Shown: piece after piece, positions 16,432 to 24,214 of the stretch
Position numbering within the stretch: position 1 is the stretch's first letter
How the letters are laid out: each line of letters starts with the position of its first letter
Assembly: GCA_964606695.1 (NCBI GenBank)
Contig: CAZSHG010000009.1
Coordinates: 1 to 64,000 of the forward strand
DNA length: 64,000 nucleotides
Origin: CAZSHG01 sp964606695 [NCBI: uncultured bacterium]
GTDB lineage: Bacteria > UBP14 > UBA6098
Direction of reading: 5' to 3'
Made by a program: the position numbers and the translations under genes
Notes under the pieces: model-generated
What the model was told of the DNA's origin: nothing
Seen by the model: only the letters and a program-made list of their open reading frames with translations
Databases searched by the model: none

Positions 16432-17736
16432 ATGTCAACACTCGTGGAGAAGCTAAGAGAGAAAATCGAACAACATCGCCCCCGGACAGTGAAACTGCTG
16501 AAGGAATACGGCGATAAGGTCATCGGCGATGTTACCGTCAGGCAGGCAATAGGCGGGATGCGCGGGGTTAAAGCCCTCGTAACGGACATCTCGTATCTCG
16601 ACCCGATGGAAGGCATCCGCTTTCGTGGACACACGATACCCGAAACACTCGCGGCACTGCCTAAAGTTTCCGGTAAAGAGATGCCTTATGTCGAAGGACA
16701 CATCTATTTGCTCCTAACCGGCGATTTCCCCGCAGATGCCGATATTAAAGACCTCGCGGAGGAATTTAAAATTCGCCGTCGGGTTCCAGAATACGTTTTC
16801 GATTTGCTGAGGACAATGCCCAGGGACACTCACCCGATGACGATGTTCTCGGCGGCCATAATTGCGATGCAACGTGAATCGGAGTTCGTAAAGGCATATA
16901 ACGAAGGTATAAGCAAATACGATATGTGGCTTCCGATGTATGAGGATGCTATGAATATCCTCGCGAAGCTACCTGTTATCGCCGCCTATATTTATCGTAT
17001 GAAATACAGGGGCGATACGCATATCGAAATGGACACGGAACTCGATCTCGGCGGCAATTTCGCTCACATGATGGGCGTCGATCCGCCCTACGACGATCTG
17101 ATGAGGCTTTACTTCATCCTCCACTCCGATCACGAGAGCGGCAATGTAAGCGCACACACGACGCATCTGGTGGGTTCCGCGTTATCCGATGCTTACTACT
17201 CGCTTTCCGCTGGCTTGAACGGTCTTGCCGGCCCACTTCACGGTCTCGCCAATCAGGAAGTCCTTCGATGGATACAGGGTCTATTCAAACAGCTCGGCGG
17301 CCAGGTGCCCGATAAAGAACAACTGAAAAAGCATGTCTGGGATACGTTGAACGCCGGGCAGGTTATACCGGGTTACGGGCACGCCGTTTTACGCAAAACG
17401 GATCCTCGCTACGTCGCCCAGAGGGAATTCAGCTTGAAACATCTTCCCGACGACGAACTCTTCAAGACAGTCAGTTTATTGTATGAAGTTGTTCCTCCGA
17501 TCCTCAAGGAACACGGCAAAGCCAAGAACCCATGGCCCAATGTCGATGCACATTCGGGCGTTATACAGTGGTATTACGGTGTGAGGGAATACGATTTCTA
17601 CACCGTTCTGTTCGGTATTGGCCGCGCCATTGGAGTCTTGAGTAACCTGATATGGGATAGGGCGTTGGGTTATCCAATCGAGAGGCCAAAGTCGGTAACG
17701 ACCGATATGCTGGAGGAAATGGTAGGCATTAAATAG
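16432..17736 (+). CDS. gltA: Citrate synthase (eukaryote/Geobacter-like type)
   Basis: The 434-residue enzyme condenses acetyl-CoA and oxaloacetate. Catalytic residues are visible as His270 (GPLHG), His317 (GYGHAVLR) and Asp372 (VDAHSG), at almost the same numbering as pig citrate synthase. The N-terminal pattern DPMEGIRFRGHTIPE and the overall length resemble mitochondrial citrate synthases and the related Geobacteraceae enzymes rather than the hexameric E. coli type. AGGAGG precedes the ATG by 6 bases. It heads a plus-strand series with aconitase and isocitrate dehydrogenase, giving the oxidative branch to 2-oxoglutarate. A HicB-type gene separates it from aconitase. Confidence 0.95.
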   Translation: MSTLVEKLREKIEQHRPRTVKLLKEYGDKVIGDVTVRQAIGGMRGVKALVTDISYLDPMEGIRFRGHTIPETLAALPKVSGKEMPYVEGHIYLLLTGDFPADADIKDLAEEFKIRRRVPEYVFDLLRTMPRDTHPMTMFSAAIIAMQRESEFVKAYNEGISKYDMWLPMYEDAMNILAKLPVIAAYIYRMKYRGDTHIEMDTELDLGGNFAHMMGVDPPYDDLMRLYFILHSDHESGNVSAHTTHLVGSALSDAYYSLSAGLNGLAGPLHGLANQEVLRWIQGLFKQLGGQVPDKEQLKKHVWDTLNAGQVIPGYGHAVLRKTDPRYVAQREFSLKHLPDDELFKTVSLLYEVVPPILKEHGKAKNPWPNVDAHSGVIQWYYGVREYDFYTVLFGIGRAIGVLSNLIWDRALGYPIERPKSVTTDMLEEMVGIK

Positions 17737-17837
17737 TGTGATTCGAATGAGGGGCATGGTTTAATAGAAATTAAATAGTTAATCCGTGCCCTTTTTACCT
17801 TGAAGGAAGTAAGAAGCCGATATCCGAGGTGAGAACT

Positions 17838-18050
17838 ATGCAATATAGAATCTTGATTGTGCAAGATGAAGATAACGTGTTCGTTACCGAATGTCCGTCT
17901 TTGCCCGGATGTATTTCTCAGGGGAAAACACGAGAAGAGACGATAAAAAATATTCAGGATGCAATTAAAGGCTATATCGAGAGTCTTAAGAAGCATAATG
18001 AGCCCGTTCCACCGTTTATAGAAGAGGAAATCGTCGAGGTGTTGGTTTGA
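17838..18050 (+). CDS. hicB: HicB-family antitoxin
   Basis: The 70-residue protein MQYRILIVQDEDN with ECPSLPGCISQGKTREE is the N-terminal HicB fold (partial RNase H-like), the standard solitary HicB domain. The C-terminal part lacks an obvious helix-turn-helix or ribbon-helix-helix, so DNA binding is uncertain. I chose the ATG at 17838 because AGGTGAG precedes it at 5 bases; a GTG 9 bases upstream is less well placed. It lies between citrate synthase and aconitase. The reading frame immediately after it is a truncated HicA start, so the toxin of this pair appears inactive. A solitary regulatory role or a decaying locus is likely. Confidence 0.85.
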   Translation: MQYRILIVQDEDNVFVTECPSLPGCISQGKTREETIKNIQDAIKGYIESLKKHNEPVPPFIEEEIVEVLV

Positions 18051-18121
18051 GTGGATTGCCGATAATATCGGGAAAACGGCTTTGTAAAGCGTTGGTGAAA
18101 ATATGTTATTACAGGAACTGA
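18047..18121 (+). pseudogene. hicA: Truncated HicA toxin remnant
   Basis: A TTG start overlapping the hicB stop (TTGA) opens a 24-codon frame reading SGLPIISGKRLCKALVKICY, then YRN and stop. This is the N-terminal strand-helix of HicA mRNA interferases (typical form: LPxISGxExVKALxKxGF). The catalytic histidine segment (usually GSH) is missing. The next gene begins 15 bases later, so there is no room for the rest. GAGGTG precedes the TTG. Confidence 0.75.
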
Positions 18122-18136
18122 TGAAAGGAAATTGTT

Positions 18137-20077
18137 ATGGGGCATAGTATTACCCATAAGATAATCAGAAACCATTTAGTCGAGGGCGAAGAAAAGGCCG
18201 GCAGTCCGGTAGCTATACGCATCGACCAGACACTCACCCAGGACGCTACCGGCACGATGGCGTATCTTCAATTTGAAGCGCTGGGCATTGACCGTGTCAA
18301 GACCGAACTATCCGTAAGCTATATCGATCATAACACTTTGCAGAACGGTTTCGAGAATGCCGATGACCACCGCTATCTACAAACGGTCGCGGCAAAATAT
18401 GGCGTCCGATTATCGAAGCCCGGGAACGGTATCTGCCATCAGGTGCATCTCGAAAGGTTCGGACTACCGGGCAAGACCCTGCTCGGTTCGGATAGCCATA
18501 CTCCGACCGGCGGGGGCATCGGGATGATGGCAATCGGTGCTGGCGGTCTGGACGTCGCCGCGGCGATGGCGGGACAGCCATTCTACATCACTTACCCGAA
18601 GATTATATACGTCAACCTGACTGGAAAACTTCGCCCCTGGGTTGCCGCGAAAGACGTCATACTAAATCTTCTGGAGATCCTCACGACAAAGGGTAATGTC
18701 GGTTGCGTCGTCGAATATGGCGGCGAGGGCGTGAAAACGCTTTCCGTGCCGGAACGAGCGACCATAACCAATATGGGCGCGGAACTCGGCGTAACGACGT
18801 CAATTTTCCCGTCCGACGAGGTAACGAAAGACTTCCTCTTAGCTCAGGATAGAGGCGACGGTTGGATTCGGCTGGAACCCGATGATGACGCCGTTTACGA
18901 TCAGACAATCGATATCAACCTCTCGCAACTCGAGCCGCGAGTCGCAAAACCGCATTCACCTGATAACGTTTCGACTGTCCGCGATATAGCGGGAATGGTG
19001 GTTCATCAGGTTTGTATTGGCAGTTGCACGAATTCCTCTTATAAAGATCTCATGATGGTTGCGAAGGTTCTCGAAGGCAAGACCGTGACCCCGGAGGTCA
19101 GTTTCATTATCGCTCCCGGTTCCAAGCAGGTCTTGCGGATGATATCGGATAGCGGCGCGCTTTCGAATATGGTTTCAGCCGGTGCGCGAATTATGGAGAG
19201 CACATGCGGATTCTGTATCGGTTGCGGACAGGCTCCACAGACCGATGCGGTAAGCGTGCGGACTAACAATCGTAACTTCTTCGGACGTTCAGGCACAAAA
19301 TCAGCGGGCATATATCTGGTAAGTCCGGAAACCGCGGTTGCCTGCGCTCTTAAGGGCGTAATAACCGACCCTCGCGAGTTAGGCGATGAAAACTACCCGC
19401 ATATCGACCAACCGGAACACTTCACGATAGACGATTCCCTTGTAATACCGCCCTCGGATGATCCCGATTCTATCGAGATATTCCGAGGCCCGAACATAGG
19501 CAATCCTCCGAGTAATGAACCCCTGCCGGAAAACATAGCTGGCCCCGTGACTATCCTCGTCGAGGATAAAATAACCACCGATCACATCATGCCCGCGGGG
19601 CCGAGACTAAAATACCGCTCGAACATCGAGAAATACTCCTCCTTCGTTTTCGAGCCGGTGGACGAGACTTTCTCCACACGCGCCGCAGAAAACAGGGATT
19701 TGGGGAAGCACAATATCATCGTAGCCGGGCTTTCTTACGGTCAGGGATCGTCGCGCGAACACGCCGCTCTCTGCCCGATGTTCCTCGGAGTCAAAGCGGT
19801 AATCGCAAAATCGCTCGAAAGGATACATTCCGCCAACCTGGTGAATTTCGGCATCCTTCCGCTCACGTTTGTTAACGAGGAAGATTACGACAAAATCGAA
19901 CAGGATGACGAGTTACAGATACCGAACGTCCGCGAGAAATTGCAGGTGAACGAAAAGCTCGTTGTGAGAAACATTACGAAAGGTTTCGATATCGACGTTG
20001 AACACGGTCTTTCGGAAAGGCAGAGGAATATTATTTTGGCGGGCGGAACTCTTAATTACATTAAGGCGAAGAGATAA
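18137..20077 (+). CDS. acn: Aconitate hydratase
   Basis: The 646-residue enzyme has the aconitase/IPM-isomerase layout: the large alpha/beta domains with HNTLQNGFENADDHRYL and GSDSHTPTGGG, cluster ligands Cys297 (GSCTNSS), Cys360 and Cys363 (CGFCIGCG), then the swivel domain with TDHIMPAG and SYGQGSSREHAAL. The length and missing long linker place it with the shorter bacterial group (about 640-650 residues), close to mitochondrial-type domain order. It interconverts citrate and isocitrate between the products of the flanking gltA and icd. AAAGGA lies upstream of the ATG. No internal damage is seen. Confidence 0.95.
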   Translation: MGHSITHKIIRNHLVEGEEKAGSPVAIRIDQTLTQDATGTMAYLQFEALGIDRVKTELSVSYIDHNTLQNGFENADDHRYLQTVAAKYGVRLSKPGNGICHQVHLERFGLPGKTLLGSDSHTPTGGGIGMMAIGAGGLDVAAAMAGQPFYITYPKIIYVNLTGKLRPWVAAKDVILNLLEILTTKGNVGCVVEYGGEGVKTLSVPERATITNMGAELGVTTSIFPSDEVTKDFLLAQDRGDGWIRLEPDDDAVYDQTIDINLSQLEPRVAKPHSPDNVSTVRDIAGMVVHQVCIGSCTNSSYKDLMMVAKVLEGKTVTPEVSFIIAPGSKQVLRMISDSGALSNMVSAGARIMESTCGFCIGCGQAPQTDAVSVRTNNRNFFGRSGTKSAGIYLVSPETAVACALKGVITDPRELGDENYPHIDQPEHFTIDDSLVIPPSDDPDSIEIFRGPNIGNPPSNEPLPENIAGPVTILVEDKITTDHIMPAGPRLKYRSNIEKYSSFVFEPVDETFSTRAAENRDLGKHNIIVAGLSYGQGSSREHAALCPMFLGVKAVIAKSLERIHSANLVNFGILPLTFVNEEDYDKIEQDDELQIPNVREKLQVNEKLVVRNITKGFDIDVEHGLSERQRNIILAGGTLNYIKAKR

Positions 20078-20110
20078 AAAATAATTAACTAAAATGCGTA
20101 AGGAGTTGTG

Positions 20111-21460
20111 ATGATAGAATTTGAGAAACTAACCTACCCGACACAGGGAACGAGGATAAGCTATAGTGAAGGAAAGGTAGTCGTTCCCGACGACCCGATT
20201 ATCCCGTTCATTCGTGGAGACGGTATGGGACCGGACATCTGGTATGCGACGGAGTTGGTTCTGGATGCCGCTGTTAAAAAGGCTTACGGCGGTGAGAGGA
20301 AAATAAACTGGTTCGAGGTGCATGCGGGATTATCCGCACTCAAACTTTATGGCAACGATACGGTTTTACCCGACGACACGATCAAAGCTATCGAATATTT
20401 TTACGTTGCCATCAAAGGCCCGCTGACGACCCCTGTCGGCGGATTCAAATATGTTTGCCTCGAGTGCGCGAAGGAACAGGACGATATCGATGGTAAACGC
20501 CCCGATAAGTGCGTCAAATGCGGATCGGAGTGGGTAACGCCTCGATTTAGATCTCTCAACGTCGGACTCCGCCAAAAAATGGATCTATACGCTTGCGTCC
20601 GTCCCGTCCGATGGTTCAAAGGCGTGCCGTGCCCCGTCAAACACCCGGAGAAACTTAGTGTCGTTATATTCCGCGAAAACACCGAGGACGTCTATGCGGG
20701 TATCGAGTTTGAGGAGGGGACAGGCGAGGCCGCGAAGGTCATCGGATTCCTCACGGACGAAATGGGCAAGAAAATCAGGCCGGATAGTGGTATCGGCATA
20801 AAACCAATCAGTATCACGGGAACTAAGCGGTTGGTTCGCAAAGCTATTAAACACGCTCTCGACAAGGGGTTGCCGTCAGTGACGCTCGACCATAAGGGTA
20901 ATATCATGAAGTTTACCGAGGGCGCCTTCCGCGACTGGGGATATGAATTAGCCAAAGAGGAGTTCCGCGATAAGATAATTACCGAAGAAGAACTCTGGAA
21001 TGATTACGACGGCAAAATGCCCGAAGGAAAGATTCTCATCAAAGACCGAATCGCTGACCAGATATTCCAGCAGGTTCTCCTGCGTCCGGATGAATACAGC
21101 ATCATCGCGACGCCGAACCTGAACGGCGATTATCTCTCCGACGCCTGCGCCGCGCAGGTCGGAGGATTGGGACTCGCCCCCGGAGCAAATATCGGCGACG
21201 AGGTAGCTCTGTTCGAAGCGACTCACGGCACCGCACCAAAATATACTGGAATGGACAAGGTGAACCCCAGCTCGCTCATTCTCTCCGGCGTTATGATGTT
21301 GGAATACATGGGTTGGCAGGAAGCCGCTGATTTGATCGTAGATGGCATCGAAAAAACAATTGGCCAGAAAACGGTAACATACGACCTCGAACGCCAGATG
21401 GAAGGCGCTACGAAACTTAAATGCTCCGAATACGGCAGGGCGATTATCGAGAATATGTAA
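20111..21460 (+). CDS. icd: Isocitrate dehydrogenase with Cys4 zinc-ribbon-like insert
   Basis: The 449-residue protein is a dimeric bacterial NADP-type isocitrate dehydrogenase: [90 protein letters not shown]. Between GPLTTPVGG and RSLNV it carries about 35 extra residues (111-145) with Cys116, Cys119, Cys134 and Cys137 (YVCLEC and KCVKCG), which look like a zinc ribbon. Normal enzymes go directly from PVGGG to IRSLN. This loop lies next to the substrate site. The ATG at 20111 is 5 bases from AGGAG and preferred over an in-frame GTG one codon earlier. It follows aconitase closely. Confidence 0.93.
   Translation: MIEFEKLTYPTQGTRISYSEGKVVVPDDPIIPFIRGDGMGPDIWYATELVLDAAVKKAYGGERKINWFEVHAGLSALKLYGNDTVLPDDTIKAIEYFYVAIKGPLTTPVGGFKYVCLECAKEQDDIDGKRPDKCVKCGSEWVTPRFRSLNVGLRQKMDLYACVRPVRWFKGVPCPVKHPEKLSVVIFRENTEDVYAGIEFEEGTGEAAKVIGFLTDEMGKKIRPDSGIGIKPISITGTKRLVRKAIKHALDKGLPSVTLDHKGNIMKFTEGAFRDWGYELAKEEFRDKIITEEELWNDYDGKMPEGKILIKDRIADQIFQQVLLRPDEYSIIATPNLNGDYLSDACAAQVGGLGLAPGANIGDEVALFEATHGTAPKYTGMDKVNPSSLILSGVMMLEYMGWQEAADLIVDGIEKTIGQKTVTYDLERQMEGATKLKCSEYGRAIIENM
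20438..20545 (+). other. icd: Cys4 insert region in icd
   Basis: This in-frame segment encodes [12 protein letters not shown], an acidic linker and [10 protein letters not shown]. Two CxxC pairs 15 residues apart suggest one zinc site. It is bounded by conserved isocitrate dehydrogenase sequence on both sides with no frame disturbance. Confidence 0.75.
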
Positions 21461-21515
21461 ACCCCCTAATTCTGAATGAAAAAAATAGGAGATTCTTATC
21501 ATCGAGGAGGCGTCG

Positions 21516-22262
21516 ATGAACTGCAAAAACTGTGAAAAAGAAATCCAGATCGAATTTTCCTTTTGCCCATTTTGCGGATTGCCTATAGAAAAGGAAACAG
21601 CGGAATATTATGAACGAGAATGCCGTCGGTTACGCTCATTGGGGAAAATTCAATCTGCATTGGAAATGTGCGAGAAAGCTCTGGAAGTAGGCGGGCCGGA
21701 ACCATATAGACTCCTGGTTGCAGGAGAAATGCATTACTATCTCGGTAATATTAGAAAGGCCCTGGATTGCTATAATACTTCCCTCGACTTGAAACCACGG
21801 TTCGCGGATACGCACTACGCGAGAGGGATCTCCTATTATCGTGCAGGTTTCCCGAAAAAGGCCATCGAAGATTTCCTTATAGCAATCGAGATAAACGACA
21901 ACTTTGCCATGGCATACTATTGGCTCGGTATCGCCTATTTCCACACCGGTAAGCTCGTGAAAGCGGCGGAAGTTTTCGAGAAATTTCTGGAGAAAAGCCC
22001 AACCTCCGCGATTGCCCGTTATCATTTAGGTCAGGTATATCTGGCTATAGGCGAATCCGACAAAGCTCTCAAACACCTCAAAATCCTATCGAGCGAAAAT
22101 CCAGAGAATGCCTCGATACATTATCTGCTCGGCAAAGCTTACTATCGGGTCTATAAAATACAGGACGCCATCGCCGCCTTCAGCGAATCGGTGAGACTGA
22201 ACCCGGAAGACCATCAAGCCAAGATGTCCTTAGAACGTCTCCTTTCCCCGGACGAGCCATAA
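21516..22262 (+). CDS. TPR protein with N-terminal zinc ribbon
   Basis: The 248-residue protein begins with a double-CxxC zinc ribbon (Cys3/6 and Cys17/20, the last in FCPFCGLP). About six tetratricopeptide repeats follow (for example YYLGNIRKALDCYNTSLDLK, YYRAGFPKKAIEDFLIAIEI, YYRVYKIQDAIAAFSESVRL). There is no signal peptide or membrane segment, so it should be a cytosolic scaffold or adaptor. GAGGAGG precedes the ATG. It lies 55 bases after icd and may be the last gene of the TCA series. The partner is unknown. Confidence 0.85.
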   Translation: MNCKNCEKEIQIEFSFCPFCGLPIEKETAEYYERECRRLRSLGKIQSALEMCEKALEVGGPEPYRLLVAGEMHYYLGNIRKALDCYNTSLDLKPRFADTHYARGISYYRAGFPKKAIEDFLIAIEINDNFAMAYYWLGIAYFHTGKLVKAAEVFEKFLEKSPTSAIARYHLGQVYLAIGESDKALKHLKILSSENPENASIHYLLGKAYYRVYKIQDAIAAFSESVRLNPEDHQAKMSLERLLSPDEP

Positions 22263-22275
22263 TGCTGTAATACTC

Positions 22276-22308
22276 GTAGGGGCGCAGATCCGTCTAAATC
22301 GCCCCTAC
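22276..22308. repeat. Intergenic GTAGGGGCG palindromic repeat
   Basis: GTAGGGGCG (22276-22284) and CGCCCCTAC (22300-22308) form a perfect 9-bp stem, followed by TTCTT. It lies 13 bases after the TPR gene stop and could end its transcript. It is an intergenic member of the family found in a sorting domain at 14031-14057. Confidence 0.6.
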
Positions 22309-22323
22309 TTCTTATCCGCGACC

Positions 22324-22406
22324 ATCGGCTGGCACGCCTCACGCTACGTGCGATTTGTTCTGTCCTCACATTAATTTCGCACGCGTGAGTCGTGCCAGCC
22401 GCCGAT
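22324..22406. repeat. Large imperfect palindrome downstream of the TPR gene
   Basis: Arms of about 30 bases (22324-22353 and 22377-22406) share CGGCTGGCACG, CTCACG and CGTGCGA in inverted order with small indels, around a 23-base AT-rich loop. It resembles a REP- or MITE-like element. No coding potential is evident in it. Confidence 0.65.
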
Positions 22407-22847
22407 ATTAGTAATATTTCATCGCGCATCAAGCTGGTCAGTGGGGCGCCTTCAGCCCATGTTGTTTTCTACGTCCGGTTTGGTTTTCCTCACATTATGC
22501 CGAACAGCCATATCGCTACAACCGATACCAGGATAATCAGGATCGAGATGATAGAAGCTTTGGTTTTGCTATTCATTTCAAGTCCTTTTCTATCTGAGAT
22601 AGGCAATTCGTTTCGTATCCGATATTTTCCAGATCAGCGCCCTTCACGCGTCGCAGGCGGATTTCCTTCTCCAGCTGTTTAACCCATGTCGAGCAGGGGC
22701 GCGCACGTGGGGCAACGACAACCTGTCGTGCAATTCCGCCCCGGTCAGGCCGTCCGGGTTTCGCGAAAGCTCGCCCTATTATTATAGCAAAGCTTCAAAC
22801 ACAACAGCGCGTAACATAGCCGGTGTTATGTTATGAGAAGATAATTA
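22407..22847. other. Intergenic region between convergent genes
   Basis: Apart from the possible 28-codon membrane peptide gene on the minus strand (22490-22576), I see no supported gene, terminator or clear repeat here. Confidence 0.4.
22490..22576 (-). CDS. Possible small single-pass membrane peptide (28 residues)
   Basis: A minus-strand ATG at 22576 is preceded by AAAGGA at 7 bases and opens a 28-codon frame. The peptide has a short polar start (MNSKTKAS) followed by a continuous hydrophobic stretch (IISILIILVSVVAIWLFGIM), the layout of a small inner-membrane protein. It lies alone between the TPR gene and the arylsulfotransferase-like gene. No family is recognised. A chance frame cannot be excluded. 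Confidence 0.4.
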   Translation of the reverse strand: MNSKTKASIISILIILVSVVAIWLFGIM

Positions 22848-23852
22848 TTATTCCGTTAATCTCTCGGCCTTGTAAAATCCCATCGACGCGCCCTGGCCGG
22901 GGTAAATCGAATCTGTCAGATGCAATTCCCACACGATATCGTTCGACGATGGAACGACCTCGATCAGGCGCCTCGAACAGGTTACCAGAATATTACCGTT
23001 CGGCAGGAGATTGACATCGCGCATCGGGTAATCGACTTGAGTGGCAACATCAAATCGCCATTCGATTATTTCGGAAGCCATGTTGTATTTTACGGCGGAA
23101 TGCGGTGTCGTTGTCTGGTGCGCGGCCAGTATGCGTTGGTCGTCGATAACCTCCGGATCGTGAGGCGACATAATGACATCCAGGACCGTATCCACCGGGA
23201 CGCCGTCCGCGTCAACCTCGACAATCATATTAAAATTGCGAAGGCTGATAAGTGTGTTGCCGTTGGCGAGTCTGGTAACGGCGTTTGTGTGCGTCCATCC
23301 GCTCTCGGTTGCGGGGTCGATTTCGCTGAACGGCGGATAATTGAAGTATTCGAGTGCACGCCATCCCCACACCCGCGTGCCGTCCATGGTAATTTCCTTC
23401 ACGGTCGTGTCGGTCACTGCGTCGCCCATGCCGTAAACGTAGATGATATGGCCATTGGGTAGCAAATCGGCGTCGTGGCTGACTTTGGGGTCGTTGAATT
23501 CCCATAAAACGTCGCCGTTCCTGTTGATAATCGCCAATCCTACGCTCTGATTCACGATGAGGATCGAATCCTCAGATATAAGCTCCGCCTCGGTCTGATG
23601 ACTGCCCATGTATCCCGGGAGTTCGTATTCCCAGACGGGATTTCCGTTCATATCGACTTCGTAGAGAATGTCCGGGTCGACATACTTATACACGAAGAAT
23701 GTCGTTCCCAGACACGCCCTGGACGAATCGCAGACCGTAACCTCGAAACCCAAATCCTGATTGTCGTCTGGCGGATTGTCCTCTTCGTTATCGCATGCCA
23801 CAGCGAAAATCAGTAGCACGATAGCGGTTAAAGTTATCAGTTTCTTGATCAT
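22848..23852 (-). CDS. Arylsulfotransferase-like beta-propeller lipoprotein
   Basis: The 334-residue protein has a signal peptide with lipobox FAVAC (Cys20) and an acidic linker. A WD/PQQ-like propeller made of repeated WEY, LPNGHII, LANGNTLI and LLPNGNILV blades follows. The segment GWTHTNAVTRLANGNTLISL resembles the ASST (arylsulfate sulfotransferase) family around its active-site histidine, although propeller lipoproteins of unknown activity share it. It ends without a sorting domain, so it should be anchored by lipid. GGAGAAGGGG-type sequence precedes the ATG. A 21-bp repeat array lies about 145 bases upstream. Its substrate cannot be assigned. Confidence 0.75.
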   Translation of the reverse strand: MIKKLITLTAIVLLIFAVACDNEEDNPPDDNQDLGFEVTVCDSSRACLGTTFFVYKYVDPDILYEVDMNGNPVWEYELPGYMGSHQTEAELISEDSILIVNQSVGLAIINRNGDVLWEFNDPKVSHDADLLPNGHIIYVYGMGDAVTDTTVKEITMDGTRVWGWRALEYFNYPPFSEIDPATESGWTHTNAVTRLANGNTLISLRNFNMIVEVDADGVPVDTVLDVIMSPHDPEVIDDQRILAAHQTTTPHSAVKYNMASEIIEWRFDVATQVDYPMRDVNLLPNGNILVTCSRRLIEVVPSSNDIVWELHLTDSIYPGQGASMGFYKAERLTE

Positions 23853-23894
23853 GATTTCCCCTTCTCCTTTTTCTTCGAGGGTGTTTTAGATTAT

Positions 23895-23969
23895 TCACTC
23901 GTAGCCGTCGTTCTCTACCTCCTCGACGGCGAAGAATATGTCCTCAAAATCGATTTTTACCGACTCCAC
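23895..23969 (-). pseudogene. Short acidic frame, possible remnant
   Basis: A GTG-started 24-codon frame on the minus strand encodes ESVKIDFEDIFFAVEEVEND, then GYE and stop. It resembles in style the N terminus of UPF0158-like proteins, but it is short and lacks a clear ribosome site. It could be a decayed gene start or chance. Confidence 0.25.
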
Positions 23970-23996
23970 GCCATCTTCTACTCAAATCTAACTCGT

Positions 23997-24185
23997 CTTG
24001 CACCTTCCACGCACGCCTGTGCTCTCGCAAATAACACCTGTGCGCCTTCCTGCATGACCTATGCGCGCTCTTTGATGAAATATGCGTCCCCTGTTGTCAA
24101 GTATGCGCGTGTTCCCTTGATATGCGCGCGATCATCTGTCAAGTTTGCGCGCTCCCCGAGCACACTTGCGCGAGCTTATTCGATA
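23997..24185. repeat. Array of nine 21-bp units
   Basis: A TGCGCG-centred core recurs at 23997, 24018, 24039, 24060, 24081, 24102, 24123, 24144 and 24165, always exactly 21 bases apart. Units share a core like TATGCGCG with variable CT-rich or CCTTGA-like flanks. Reading through gives degenerate heptads such as YARSLMK and FARSPST, but no start or signal supports a protein. The array fills the gap between two minus-strand genes, upstream of the arylsulfotransferase-like gene. It is not a CRISPR, because units are contiguous with no distinct spacers. Confidence 0.8.
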
Positions 24186-24214
24186 CTTAACCTCCATTTC
24201 TCACCCGATTTTCC

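Noticed and set aside
18047-18121. A complete HicAB toxin-antitoxin system
   Set aside because: The HicA frame stops after 24 codons, before the catalytic histidine, and the next gene follows at once.
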